From the NCBI RefSeq assembly GCF_021147775.1, contig NZ_JAGTPK010000023.1, positions 18,725-82,724 on the forward strand: DNA of 64,000 nucleotides, in the 5' to 3' direction. The notes under the pieces are model-generated. The model saw nothing but the letters and a program-made list of their open reading frames with translations, searched no databases and was not told the DNA's origin. Source of the DNA: Pseudomonas californiensis (lineage in GTDB: Bacteria; Pseudomonadota; Gammaproteobacteria; Pseudomonadales; Pseudomonadaceae). Positions 24,749 to 33,447 of this stretch are shown piece after piece. The position numbers and the translations under genes were made by a program. Each line of letters starts with the position of its first letter. The first letter of the stretch is position 1.

Positions 24749-25546
24749 ATGAACATTTCCGCTATTCGTCGCACGTTTCTTTTCTCGGCACTGGGCTTGA
24801 TGCTCGGTTCCGGTATCGCTGGACAAGCCATGGCTGGCGAGCAACTGCAGAAAATCAAGGATAGCGGCACACTCAGCGTGGGCCTGGAAGGCACCTACCC
24901 ACCGTTCAGCTTCGTGGACGCCAATGGCAAACTGACCGGCTTTGAAGTCGAGTTCTCCGAGGCACTGGCCAAGGAACTGGGCGTAAAAGCCAAGCTGCAG
25001 ACCACCAAATGGGATGGCATCCTTGCCGCACTGGAGTCCAAGCGTCTGGACGTGGTCATTAACCAGGTCACCATTTCTGACGAACGCAAGAAAAAGTACG
25101 ATTTCTCCCAGCCCTACACCATCTCCGGTATTCAGGCGCTGACCCAGAAGAAGAATGAAGGCGCGTTCAAGACCGCTCAGGACCTGACCGGCAAGAAAGT
25201 CGGCGTGGGTCTGGGCACCAACTACGAACAATGGTTGAAAGAGAACGTACCCGGCGCAGTGGTCAAGACCTACGACGATGACCCAACCAAATATCAGGAC
25301 CTGCGTGTAGGCCGTATCGACGCGATTCTGGTCGACCGTCTGGCTGCTCTGGAACTGGTTGCCAAGACCAAAGACACTCTCGCGGTTGCCGGTGCACCGT
25401 TTTCCCGTCAGGAAGCAGGCGTCACCTTGCGCAAAGGCGAACCCGAATTGCTGGACGCGATCAACAAGGCCATCGACAAGCTGCGTGCCGACGGCACACT
25501 CGCCAAGCTGTCGCAGAAATATTTCAGTGCTGACGTAACCAAATGA
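24749..25546 (+). CDS. tcyJ: Cystine ABC transporter substrate-binding protein
   Basis: Periplasmic cystine-binding protein (FliY/TcyJ type, SBP_bac_3 family). 265 aa; signal peptide ending GIAGQAMA near residue 28. Family blocks: GTLSVGLEGTYPPFSFVDANGKLTGFEVEFSEALAKELGVKAKLQTTKWDGILAALESKRLDVVINQVTIS, then VGVGLGTNYEQWLKENVPGA and DPTKYQDLRVGRIDAILVDRLAAL. It overlaps tcyL by 4 bp and forms tcyJLN. Next to dcyD and epsC, so imported cystine or cysteine can be fed into sulfur metabolism. Confidence 0.95.
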   Translation: MNISAIRRTFLFSALGLMLGSGIAGQAMAGEQLQKIKDSGTLSVGLEGTYPPFSFVDANGKLTGFEVEFSEALAKELGVKAKLQTTKWDGILAALESKRLDVVINQVTISDERKKKYDFSQPYTISGIQALTQKKNEGAFKTAQDLTGKKVGVGLGTNYEQWLKENVPGAVVKTYDDDPTKYQDLRVGRIDAILVDRLAALELVAKTKDTLAVAGAPFSRQEAGVTLRKGEPELLDAINKAIDKLRADGTLAKLSQKYFSADVTK

Positions 25547-26211
25547 TCGAAGAGAGCCTGAAGCTCGCGCTGGATTCCGCGCCTTTTCTGCTCAAGGGCG
25601 CGTATTACACAGTCATCCTCAGCCTGGGTGGCATGTTCTTCGGGCTGGTGCTGGGCTTCGGCCTGGCACTGATGCGCCTGTCGCGTTTCAAGCCGCTGGG
25701 CTGGATTGCACGTATCTACGTGTCGTTCTTTCGCGGCACGCCGCTACTCGTGCAACTGTTCATGATCTATTACGGCCTGCCGGAACTGGGGATCGAACTC
25801 GAGCCTCTGACCGCAGCGCTGATCGGTTTTTCGTTGAACATGGGCGCGTATGCGTGCGAGATCCTGCGCTCGGCCATTGGAGCGGTGGAACGTGGTCAAT
25901 GGGAAGCCGCGGCCAGCATCGGCATGACACGCTGGCAAACCATGCGCCGGGCGATCCTGCCCCAGGCCGCTCGCACCGCCTTGCCGCCGTTGGGCAACAG
26001 TTTCATCTCACTGGTCAAGGACACCGCTCTGGCGGCTACCATCCAGGTACCTGAGCTGTTCCGCCAGGCTCAACTGATTACCGCGCGCACCTTTGAAATT
26101 TTCACCATGTACCTTGCCGCCGCATTGATCTACTGGATCCTTGCCACTGCACTTTCACACCTGCAGAACAGGCTGGAAGCGAGGGTCAATCGGCATGACC
26201 TGGAGTCTTGA
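25543..26211 (+). CDS. tcyL: Cystine ABC transporter permease
   Basis: Inner-membrane permease of the His/Glu/Gln/Cys family (HisM type). 222 aa with about five membrane segments. Conserved YVSFFRGTPLLVQLFMIYYGLPELG near residues 60-84 and the EAA loop EAAASIGMTRWQTMRRAILPQAARTALPPLGNSFISLVKDTAL, which contacts the ATPase. Overlaps tcyJ by 4 bp and is 3 bp from tcyN, so the three are one operon. Confidence 0.95.
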   Translation: MIEESLKLALDSAPFLLKGAYYTVILSLGGMFFGLVLGFGLALMRLSRFKPLGWIARIYVSFFRGTPLLVQLFMIYYGLPELGIELEPLTAALIGFSLNMGAYACEILRSAIGAVERGQWEAAASIGMTRWQTMRRAILPQAARTALPPLGNSFISLVKDTALAATIQVPELFRQAQLITARTFEIFTMYLAAALIYWILATALSHLQNRLEARVNRHDLES

Positions 26212-26214
26212 AGC

Positions 26215-26958
26215 ATGATCGTGGTTGAAAAACTCACCAAGGAATTCAAAGGCAATCAGGTGCTCAAGGGCATTGATCTGCGCATCGAAGCCGGGGAGGT
26301 CGTTGCCATCATCGGCCCGAGCGGTTCGGGCAAGACCACCCTGTTGCGCTGCCTGAACCTGCTGGAAACGCCCGACAGCGGCAAGATCACGGTCGGCGAT
26401 ATCGAGATTGACGGCGCCCGCCCGATCAGTCAGCAGCAAGGTCTGATTCGTCGACTGCGTCAGCAGGTCGGGTTCGTGTTTCAGAACTTCAACCTGTTCC
26501 CGCATCGCACCGCGCTGGAAAACGTCGTCGAAGGCCCGATTGTGGTCAAGAAGGTCGAGCGAGAACAGGCACTGGCACTCGGGCGGCAATTGCTGGCCAA
26601 AGTCGGCCTGACCGGCAAGGAAGACGCTTATCCACGCAGGCTTTCTGGCGGGCAGCAACAACGGGTGGCGATTGCTCGCGCGCTGGCGATGGAGCCGCAA
26701 GTGATCCTGTTCGATGAGCCCACCTCTGCGCTGGACCCGGAACTGGTGGGCGAAGTGCTGACCACCATTCGCGCGCTCGCCGAAGAAAATCGCACCATGG
26801 TCATCGTCACGCACGAGATGAGCTTTGCGCGCGACGTAGCCAATCGGGTGATCTTCATCGATAAAGGCGTCATCGTGGAACAGGGCGAGGCGAAAGCGTT
26901 TTTTGCCCAGCCGAAGGAGGAGCGTACACGGCAATTTCTGGAGCGAACCAGGGCCTGA
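26215..26958 (+). CDS. tcyN: Cystine ABC transporter ATP-binding protein
   Basis: Cytoplasmic ATPase of the polar amino-acid uptake type. 247 aa with Walker A GPSGSGKTT (residues 34-42), Q loop VFQNFNLFPH, signature LSGGQQQR, Walker B VILFDEPTSALD and switch histidine in VIVTHEMSF. It powers TcyL with TcyJ as the binding protein. A rho-independent terminator follows, closing the operon. Confidence 0.95.
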   Translation: MIVVEKLTKEFKGNQVLKGIDLRIEAGEVVAIIGPSGSGKTTLLRCLNLLETPDSGKITVGDIEIDGARPISQQQGLIRRLRQQVGFVFQNFNLFPHRTALENVVEGPIVVKKVEREQALALGRQLLAKVGLTGKEDAYPRRLSGGQQQRVAIARALAMEPQVILFDEPTSALDPELVGEVLTTIRALAEENRTMVIVTHEMSFARDVANRVIFIDKGVIVEQGEAKAFFAQPKEERTRQFLERTRA

Positions 26959-26980
26959 TCCTACAAGCCTACCTCCAAAG

Positions 26981-27009
26981 GCAGCGCCCATTCGGCGCTG
27001 CTTTTTTTT
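26981..27009 (+). terminator. Rho-independent terminator of tcyJLN
   Basis: GCAGCGCC-CATTC-GGCGCTGC, 8-bp perfect stem followed by eight T, 22 bp after the tcyN stop. Confidence 0.93.
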
Positions 27010-27529
27010 GTCTCACATTTACAAAAAAATTGATCAATCGAGATAACTGCTGACTTTCCTACGCCTGCTTTTGACAACCCATCGAAACAGTAAAACTCTC
27101 CGGCGGGCTCCTTCGCCAAAAATAAAACGCGCCTTGCGTCTGTGACAACCCCAGCCCAGATCGAGCCTTTCCTTAAACCGAGCGCTGACAGGGCTTTTCT
27201 ACAGCATTGATATCCAGTGGTAGGACATGAGATTCAGCCCAAGTAAACAGTTCTGATTATTATCTGTAGGAAGCATCTAATTTTTCGGAAAGCCTCCACT
27301 TGTCACCGACCGTATATTGACAGTTGCGCACAAAGCCCATTAGCTCCCAGCCGAAGCATTCAAAAGCGGAGAAGAATTTCAAGTGCTGAATTCCAACAGT
27401 TTGTAATGTTTGCCTAACCTTGGAACTTTAAGGTACTTATCACTCCGCTCATTTCGAGCGCTATTTAACTTGAACGTTACAACTTATGACCACTTTACAA
27501 TTTAATTCACTTTTCCGGAGCCTTTGGCC
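27010..27529. other. AT-richer intergenic stretch without recognisable gene
   Basis: 520 bp of lower GC than the flanks. No open frame with a start, ribosome binding site and plausible composition was found on either strand. A GGAAC sequence near 27421 resembles the start of an HrpL box but has no CCAC at the right distance. Confidence 0.6.
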
Positions 27530-28258
27530 ATGAACTTTATCTCCTGTATATCCGGCACTCCAAAACTGCCAGCCCCTTCTGTACCGCAGGCCAGCCGCCA
27601 CGGCATAGGCGTCAGGACTGCCCCGCACCTGGTCGTGCACATTGATCCTTATGAGGGAATGGACGAAGGCGATCTGATCGAATTGTTTTGGGATGGCTGT
27701 TACGTTGCGTCAAAAATTCTGACGCCGCCTGACATCAACAACACTGTCGTCCTACGCGTACAGGAAAGCTTTCTACAAAACGGCAAGGCGCGTACCTATT
27801 ACAGAGTGATGAAAGTGGGAGGCATGCCGATCACATCGGCCTGTCGCAAGCTGTGGGTCAAGCTGGATGCTCCAGGCGGCACGCTGCTGAGCAGCAACAT
27901 CGAAGAAAATCAGGGCTTGGCTCCGCTGTATGTTGCGCCCTCCGTCCTGCGCCATGGCCTTGGAGAGCGACACATCAGCAACGGGCTGCCGATGACCATC
28001 GAGCCTTACCTGAACATGGCCGCACATGACGAAATCACGATCCGCTGGGGCGATGTACGGATGGATCTGCCGCCACTCACAACGCAGGACATTGGTGAAC
28101 CTATCGACCTGGTATTGCCGTCGTCATTGATTCTTGAAGCGGGCGATGAACATTCGGTGGACGCCACGTATTGCATCATTGATCGCGTCGGCAACAACTC
28201 GCTGTGGGCGCCGCCACGTGAAATAAGGATCCGGCCGTCAAGCGAATTGTCCCATTGA
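27530..28258 (+). CDS. Hypothetical protein with two Ig-like-looking repeats
   Basis: 242 aa, not assigned to a named family. The ATG at 27530 is preceded by GGAG at good spacing. After about 30 residues come two similar beta-rich units. The first (about 30-115) is HLVVHIDPYEGMDEGDLIELFWDGCYVASKILTPPDINNTVVLRVQESFL...YYRVMKVGG. The second (about 150-240) is MTIEPYLNMAAHDEITIRWGDVRMDLPPLTTQDIGEPIDLVLPSSLI...TYCIIDRVGNNS. Similar repeats occur in Pseudomonas surface or repeat-rich hypothetical proteins. No signal peptide or membrane segment is visible. It is a single gene in an AT-richer islet between two sulfur operons. Confidence 0.75.
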   Translation: MNFISCISGTPKLPAPSVPQASRHGIGVRTAPHLVVHIDPYEGMDEGDLIELFWDGCYVASKILTPPDINNTVVLRVQESFLQNGKARTYYRVMKVGGMPITSACRKLWVKLDAPGGTLLSSNIEENQGLAPLYVAPSVLRHGLGERHISNGLPMTIEPYLNMAAHDEITIRWGDVRMDLPPLTTQDIGEPIDLVLPSSLILEAGDEHSVDATYCIIDRVGNNSLWAPPREIRIRPSSELSH

Positions 28259-28644
28259 ACCCTTCAGAATAACTTTCCAGCGCGGGCTAAACACTCAGGT
28301 CAATACCGAATACAGCGTTGGCACTCATTCAGCCGCTATCTCTATATAAGCTGACAATAAAATCGTCCTGAAAACAGGGCGTGGCTTTAGACCGTTCTGA
28401 ACAACGATGATCGCTATACGAGCGTCCGCAGCCTGTTCGCCTTTGCGTGTGAACCGTTTCATGTTTGCCCTTTACAATCAGCAGGTAGCCGGCTTACGTC
28501 CGGGCACCGCTGATAACCATCTATGCTTATTCCAAAAATGATGTTTTAAAATATTTTATACACGCTTAGGGTATATGCACCGGACCACCGGACATCGTGA
28601 TGTTTTTCAGCCGCAACGCTGCGGTCTACTGCTACGAGGTTTCG
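28259..28644 (+). other. Intergenic region upstream of the sfnB operon
   Basis: 386 bp, AT-rich toward the right end (ATGATGTTTTAAAATATTTTATAC around 28540-28562), with no credible gene. TTGGCAC at 28319-28325 has GG and GC 10 bp apart (28320-28321 and 28332-28333) like a sigma-54 promoter, but the -12 box (CAGC rather than TTGC) is weak. Relevant because sfn genes elsewhere are sigma-54/SfnR controlled. Confidence 0.4.
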
Positions 28645-29967
28645 ATGGTCACCTTCACAACCACCCCTGTGGATAACACCAGGGCGGTCTCCTCTGCCAG
28701 TGAGCGACGCGAGTCTGATCTGGCAGCGGTTTACCCCCACAACGTCAAGGCTTCACAAGAGCACGACGTTGCACCCCATTTGTTGCCTGCCAAGGTGTTG
28801 CAAAACGACGCCGAAGCGATTGCAGCGGCTCACGAACTGGCAGCACTCGCCAGGCTGCATGCAGCCAGACGAGATCAGGAACGCGCCCTGCCCTGGTCAG
28901 AAATCGAACACTTCACCCGCAGCGGATTAGGCAGCATTTCAATCCCACGCGCGTACGGTGGGCCAGAGGTCTCGTTTGTGACCGTGGCGGAAGTCTTCAG
29001 GATCATCTCTGTTGCTGATCCGGCACTCGGGCAAATCCCGCAGAACCAGTTCGGCATTCTCCATCTGCTTCAGGGCAGCGCCAACGAGCAGCAGAAACAG
29101 TCGCTGTTCCGAAGCGTGCTGGAAGGCTGGCGCATCGGCAATGCAGGCCCAGAGCGCGGTACCAAAAACACCTTGGAACTGAAGGCCCGGATTACCGCCG
29201 ATGGTGATCGTTTTGTCATCAACGGCCAGAAGTTCTACTCCACAGGCGCGCTGTTCGCCCACTGGGTGGCGGTCAAGGCGCTGGATGACGAAGGTCGCCA
29301 AGTGATGGCGGTCGTCAAGCGCGGCACACCCGGCCTGCGCATCGTTGATGACTGGTCAGGCTTTGGCCAGCGCACCACTGCCAGCGGCACCGTGTTGCTC
29401 GACAACGTGCCGGTCGACGCCGAAAACGTGATTGATAACTGGCGGTTGTCGCTCACGCCGAACATTCAGGGCGCAGTCTCGCAGTTGATTCAGGCAGCCA
29501 TTGACGCGGGCATTGCCCGTGGAGCCATTGATGACGCCATCGCATTTGTCCGTGACCGGTCGCGTCCGTGGATCGATGCCAAGGTCGAGCGCGCCAGTGA
29601 CGATCTTTACGTGATCGCCGACATCGGCAAGCTGAAGCTCGAACTGCACGCTGCCGAGGCGCTGCTGCGCAAGGCAGGTCAGGAACTCGATGCAATCAAT
29701 GCCTCGCCCATCGACGAACACGCCGCAGCCAGAGCGTCCATTGCCGTGGCACGCGCCAAAGTGCTGACCACCGAAATATCGTTGCTGGCCAGTGAAAAGC
29801 TGTTCGAGCTGGCGGGCAGCCGCGCAACCCTGGCCGAGTTCAACCTCGACCGCCACTGGCGCAACGCACGCGTTCACACCCTCCACGACCCGGTGCGCTG
29901 GAAATACCACGCCGTGGGTACCTGGCACCTGAACGGCACCCTGCCCGCTCGCCATTCCTGGATCTGA
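28645..29967 (+). CDS. sfnB: SfnB-family sulfur acquisition flavoprotein (first copy)
   Basis: Acyl-CoA-dehydrogenase-like flavoenzyme of the DszC/SfnB group, used to obtain sulfur from organosulfur compounds. The ATG at 28645 (440 aa) is preceded by ACGAGG; an earlier GTG/ATG at 28597-28600 is less likely. Typical blocks: SISIPRAYGGPEVSFVTVAEVFRIISVADPALGQIPQNQF, the flavin/substrate region GERFVINGQKFYSTGA-like (DGDRFVINGQKFYSTGALFAHWVAV) and the C-terminal ELAGSRATLAEFNLDRHWRNARVHTLHDPVRWKYHAVG, diagnostic for this group. It is first in an operon with a second SfnB, an LLM monooxygenase and a MetQNI-type importer. Expected to need FMNH2 from a reductase not encoded here. Confidence 0.88.
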   Translation: MVTFTTTPVDNTRAVSSASERRESDLAAVYPHNVKASQEHDVAPHLLPAKVLQNDAEAIAAAHELAALARLHAARRDQERALPWSEIEHFTRSGLGSISIPRAYGGPEVSFVTVAEVFRIISVADPALGQIPQNQFGILHLLQGSANEQQKQSLFRSVLEGWRIGNAGPERGTKNTLELKARITADGDRFVINGQKFYSTGALFAHWVAVKALDDEGRQVMAVVKRGTPGLRIVDDWSGFGQRTTASGTVLLDNVPVDAENVIDNWRLSLTPNIQGAVSQLIQAAIDAGIARGAIDDAIAFVRDRSRPWIDAKVERASDDLYVIADIGKLKLELHAAEALLRKAGQELDAINASPIDEHAAARASIAVARAKVLTTEISLLASEKLFELAGSRATLAEFNLDRHWRNARVHTLHDPVRWKYHAVGTWHLNGTLPARHSWI

Positions 29968-29991
29968 ACCAGACCACTGGAGACACCTTCC

Positions 29992-31197
29992 ATGAGCTTC
30001 AACCCACAAGCGCGCGACAACGCGGCGCTGATCACCAGTGACGCCCAGGCCCTGCAAGTGGCTGGCGAACTGGCTCAATATTTCAAGGCCGAAAGTGCCC
30101 TGCGCGATCGCGAGCGACGTTTGCCACATGCCGAACTCGACCTGTTCAGCCAGTCTGGCCTGTGGGGCATCAACGTGCCCAAAGCCTATGGCGGCGCAGG
30201 CGTTTCCAATGTCACGCTGGCCAAGGTGATCCAGTTGATCGCAGAAGCCGACGGCTCGCTGGGGCAGATTCCGCAAAACCATTTCTATGCACTCGAAGTG
30301 CTGCGCGTAAATGGCAGCCCGCAACAGCAGGCACGACTGTTCGCCGAAGCATTGGCGGGCAAGCGCTTTGGCAATGCGCTGGCTGAACTGGGTACAAAGA
30401 CCGCCCACGACCGCACCACCCGCCTCAAGCGCGACGGTGACGGTTACCGCATCAACGGTCGCAAGTTTTACGCCACCGGCGCGTTGTATGCGCAACGTAT
30501 CCCGACCTCGGTGATCGATGACGATGGCGTTCAGCAACTGGCATTCGTCCATCACGACAGCGAAGGCCTGACCGTCATTGATGACTGGAGCGGCTTTGGT
30601 CAACGGACCACCGGCAGCGGTTCGGTGGTGTTCAACAACGTGTACGTCAGCGCCGACGACGTACTGCCGTTTCAAAGCGCCTTCGAGCGTCCAACCACCG
30701 TCGGCCCGCTGGCGCAGATTCTTCACGCCGCCATCGACACCGGTATCGCCCGTGTCGCCTTCGAAGATGCCCTCGCGTTTGTACGCACCCGCACACGTCC
30801 GTGGATCGACTCCGGGATCGAAAAAGCCGTCGACGATCCGTTGACCCTGCACAGCTTTGGCAGACTGGGCATTCGCCTGCACGCTGCCGAAGCCCTGCTG
30901 GAACGGGCCGGGGAATATCTGGACATCGCCCAGGCGGACAGCAACGCCGAGACCGTGGCAGCGGCTTCCATCGCAGTGGCAGAGGCCCGGGCCATCAGCA
31001 CCGATATTTCGCTGGCCGCCGGCAGCACTCTGTTTGAATTGGCCGGCAGCCAGTCCACCCTCGCCGAACATGGGCTGGACCGCCACTGGCGCAATGCTCG
31101 CGTGCACACCCTGCACGATCCGGTACGCTGGAAATTTCACGCCATCGGCAACTACTACCTCAATGACACGAATCCTCCTTTGCGGGGGACGATCTGA
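29992..31197 (+). CDS. sfnB: SfnB-family sulfur acquisition flavoprotein (second copy)
   Basis: 401-aa paralogue of the preceding gene, lacking its N-terminal extension. Shared signature blocks: GINVPKAYGGAGVSNVTLAKVIQLIAEADGSLGQIPQNHF, GYRINGRKFYATGALYAQRI, DWSGFGQRTTGSGSVVF, and LDRHWRNARVHTLHDPVRWKFHAIGNYYLN. Two such genes side by side suggest different substrates or a heteromeric enzyme. It begins 24 bp after its neighbour, and its stop overlaps the next ATG by one base (TGATG), so translation is coupled to the LLM monooxygenase. Confidence 0.89.
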   Translation: MSFNPQARDNAALITSDAQALQVAGELAQYFKAESALRDRERRLPHAELDLFSQSGLWGINVPKAYGGAGVSNVTLAKVIQLIAEADGSLGQIPQNHFYALEVLRVNGSPQQQARLFAEALAGKRFGNALAELGTKTAHDRTTRLKRDGDGYRINGRKFYATGALYAQRIPTSVIDDDGVQQLAFVHHDSEGLTVIDDWSGFGQRTTGSGSVVFNNVYVSADDVLPFQSAFERPTTVGPLAQILHAAIDTGIARVAFEDALAFVRTRTRPWIDSGIEKAVDDPLTLHSFGRLGIRLHAAEALLERAGEYLDIAQADSNAETVAAASIAVAEARAISTDISLAAGSTLFELAGSQSTLAEHGLDRHWRNARVHTLHDPVRWKFHAIGNYYLNDTNPPLRGTI

Positions 31198-32564
31198 TGG
31201 CGCGCAAGAAGATTCTGCTCAACGCGTTCAACATGAACTGCATCGGCCATATCAACCATGGCCTGTGGACGCACCCGCGTGACACCTCCACCCGCTTCAA
31301 CCGTCTGGACTACTGGACCGATCTGGCAAAACTGCTGGAGCGCGGTCTGTTCGACGGGCTGTTCATTGCCGACATCGTGGGCGTGTACGACATCTACCAG
31401 AACTCGGTGGACGTTACGCTGAAGGAAGCCATTCAACTGCCGGTCAACGACCCGCTGCCGCTGGTGTCGGCCATGGCAGGCGTGACCCGGCATCTGGGTT
31501 TCGGCCTGACCGCCAACCTGACCTACGATGCGCCCTATCTGTTCGCACGTCGCATGTCGACGCTCGACCACCTGAGCGATGGCCGAGTGGGCTGGAACAT
31601 CGTCACCGGCTACCTGGACAGCGCAGCTCGCGCCATGGGCCTGAGCGAACAGGTCGAACATGACCGTCGTTACGATCAGGCCGACGAATACCTGGAGGTG
31701 CTCTACAAGCTATGGGAAGGCAGCTGGGAAGACGATGCGGTCATCAACGACCCTGAGCAGCGGATCTACACCCAGCCGGAAAAAGTCCACAAGGTGCGTC
31801 ACCAGGGCGAGTTTTATCAGGTCGAGGGCTATCACCTCTGCGAACCCTCGCCGCAGCGCACGCCTGTGCTGTTTCAGGCGGGCAGTTCTGAGCGTGGTCT
31901 GCAGTTTGCCGGGCAGAACGCCGAATGCGTGTTCATCAGTGGCCAGAACAAGACATCAACCCGCGAGCAGGTCGACAAGGTGCGCGCCAGCGCAGTGGCG
32001 GCCGGGCGTAACCCGGACGACATCAAGGTGTTCATGGGCCTGAACGTGATCGTTGCCGCGACCGAGGCGCTGGCCCGGGAGAAACACGCCGAGTACCGGC
32101 GTCATGCCAGCGCCGAAGCCGGTGTGGCGCACTTTGCAGCCTCTACCGGCATCGACTTTGCCGAATACGAACTGGACGAACCGATTCAGTACGTGAAGAG
32201 CAACGCCATCCAGTCCGCCACCAAAAACCTGAAAAACAACGACTGGACCCGCCAGAAGCTGCTGGATCAGCACGCGCTGGGGGGCCGTTACATCACCGTC
32301 GTCGGCTCGCCCGAGCAGGTCGCCGACGAGCTGGAATCGTGGATCGAGGAAACCGGCCTGGACGGCTTCAACCTGACTCGTATCGTCACGCCGGAAAGCT
32401 ACGAGGACTTCATTGATCTGGTCATTCCCGAGCTGCAACGCCGCGGATCGTACAAGACCGCCTACGAGGAAGGCAGCCTGCGCAGAAAGCTGTTCCCCGA
32501 CGGCTCGGATCGCTTGCCGGAACGCCACGCGGGCGCAGGCTACCGACAAACGAAAGCTTCTTGA
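31197..32564 (+). CDS. LLM-class flavin-dependent monooxygenase, NtaA/SnaA/DszA family
   Basis: 455 aa, luciferase-like monooxygenase expected to use FMNH2 supplied in trans. N-terminal ILLNAFNMNCIGHINHGLWTHPRDTSTRFNRLDYWTDLAKLLERGLFDGLFIADIVGVYD matches the DszA/NtaA pattern, with the conserved SDGRVGWNIVTGYLDSAARAMGL and TPVLFQAGSSERGLQFAGQNAECVFIS. Cotranscribed with two SfnB-type enzymes and a MetQNI-type importer. The arrangement resembles stepwise desulfurisation (SfnB/DszC-like oxidation followed by DszA-like C-S cleavage). The substrate cannot be told from sequence. Confidence 0.9.
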   Translation: MARKKILLNAFNMNCIGHINHGLWTHPRDTSTRFNRLDYWTDLAKLLERGLFDGLFIADIVGVYDIYQNSVDVTLKEAIQLPVNDPLPLVSAMAGVTRHLGFGLTANLTYDAPYLFARRMSTLDHLSDGRVGWNIVTGYLDSAARAMGLSEQVEHDRRYDQADEYLEVLYKLWEGSWEDDAVINDPEQRIYTQPEKVHKVRHQGEFYQVEGYHLCEPSPQRTPVLFQAGSSERGLQFAGQNAECVFISGQNKTSTREQVDKVRASAVAAGRNPDDIKVFMGLNVIVAATEALAREKHAEYRRHASAEAGVAHFAASTGIDFAEYELDEPIQYVKSNAIQSATKNLKNNDWTRQKLLDQHALGGRYITVVGSPEQVADELESWIEETGLDGFNLTRIVTPESYEDFIDLVIPELQRRGSYKTAYEEGSLRRKLFPDGSDRLPERHAGAGYRQTKAS

Positions 32565-32658
32565 GTCACTGCAAGACACAGCCACAAACAACAGCCGTTC
32601 AGGACATCCGTCTTGAAAACGATCAGGCCTTCAAACCAGACAACCCATGGATCACACG

Positions 32659-33447
32659 ATGACAAAGACCCTCGTAGCACTGGCCCTTGGCCTGTTGACC
32701 CTGACCGCTCACGCTGCCGACGCGCCGCTGAAAGTCGGCACCACTGCAGCGTTCGCTATCCCGCTGGAAGCGGCCGTCGAAGAGGCCGGCAAGCAAGGCC
32801 TGAAAGTCGAGCTGGTGGAGTTCACCGACTGGATCGCACCGAATGTCACCCTCGCTGCGGGCGACATCGACGTGAACTACTTTCAGCACATCCCCTTTCT
32901 GACCAACGCCAATGAGGCCGCCGGGTTCGGACTGGTGCCGTACGCGCCTGGCATCATCAACAACGTCGGGCTGTACTCGAAAAAATACAAAAGCTTCGAG
33001 GAGCTGCCTGCAGGCGCCACCGTCGCGATCGCCAATGACCCGATCAACAGTGGGCGCGGGCTGCAACTGCTGGCCAAGGCCGGGCTGATCACGCTCAAGC
33101 AAGGCGTCGGCTTCAAGGCGACCGAAGATGACATCACCGCCAACCCCAGGAAACTCAAGATCATTCAGGTCGAGGCGGTTCAACTGGTCCGCGCCTACGA
33201 CGATGCTGACCTGGTGCAGGGCTATCCCGCTTACATCCGTCTGGCCAAAACCTTCCCTGCCGATTCGGCCATTCTGTTTGATGGCATGGACCACCCTGAA
33301 TACGTCATCCAGTTCGTGATCAAGCCTGATCACAAGGACGATCCGCGCCTGGCGAAATTCGTCGATATCTATCAGCACTCGCCCGTCGTGCGCGCTGCGC
33401 TGGACAAGGTCAACGGCAAACTCTACCAGGTAGGGTGGAAAGAATGA
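32659..33447 (+). CDS. metQ: MetQ/NlpA-family substrate-binding protein
   Basis: Periplasmic binding protein of the NLPA family, whose known ligands are methionine and relatives. The ATG at 32659 gives MTKTLVALALGLLTLTAHAAD, a signal-peptidase-I sequence without a lipobox; an ATG 12 bases upstream is possible. 262 aa. Family blocks: LKVGTTAAFAIPLEAAVEEA, VEFTDWIAPNVTLAAGDIDVNYFQHIPFL, YSKKYKSFEELPAGATVAIANDPINSGRGLQLLAKAGLITLK. In the usual MetQ the corresponding stretch starts GATPVPHAEIL, so the ligand site may differ. Being in an operon with flavin desulfurising enzymes, it may bind an organosulfur compound other than methionine. Confidence 0.88.
   Translation: MTKTLVALALGLLTLTAHAADAPLKVGTTAAFAIPLEAAVEEAGKQGLKVELVEFTDWIAPNVTLAAGDIDVNYFQHIPFLTNANEAAGFGLVPYAPGIINNVGLYSKKYKSFEELPAGATVAIANDPINSGRGLQLLAKAGLITLKQGVGFKATEDDITANPRKLKIIQVEAVQLVRAYDDADLVQGYPAYIRLAKTFPADSAILFDGMDHPEYVIQFVIKPDHKDDPRLAKFVDIYQHSPVVRAALDKVNGKLYQVGWKE

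Noticed and set aside
27421..27452. Possible HrpL (hrp) box starting GGAACT before the orphan gene at 27530
   Set aside because: The CCAC half is absent at the required 15-17 bp distance.
28319..28334. Sigma-54 promoter before the sfnB operon
   Set aside because: GG-N10-GC spacing is right, but the -12 element is CAGC instead of TTGC; noted only in the intergenic entry.
29356..31140. 594-codon minus-strand frame across both sfnB genes
   Set aside because: Antisense shadow; repeated segments in it only mirror the homology of the two sfnB genes.
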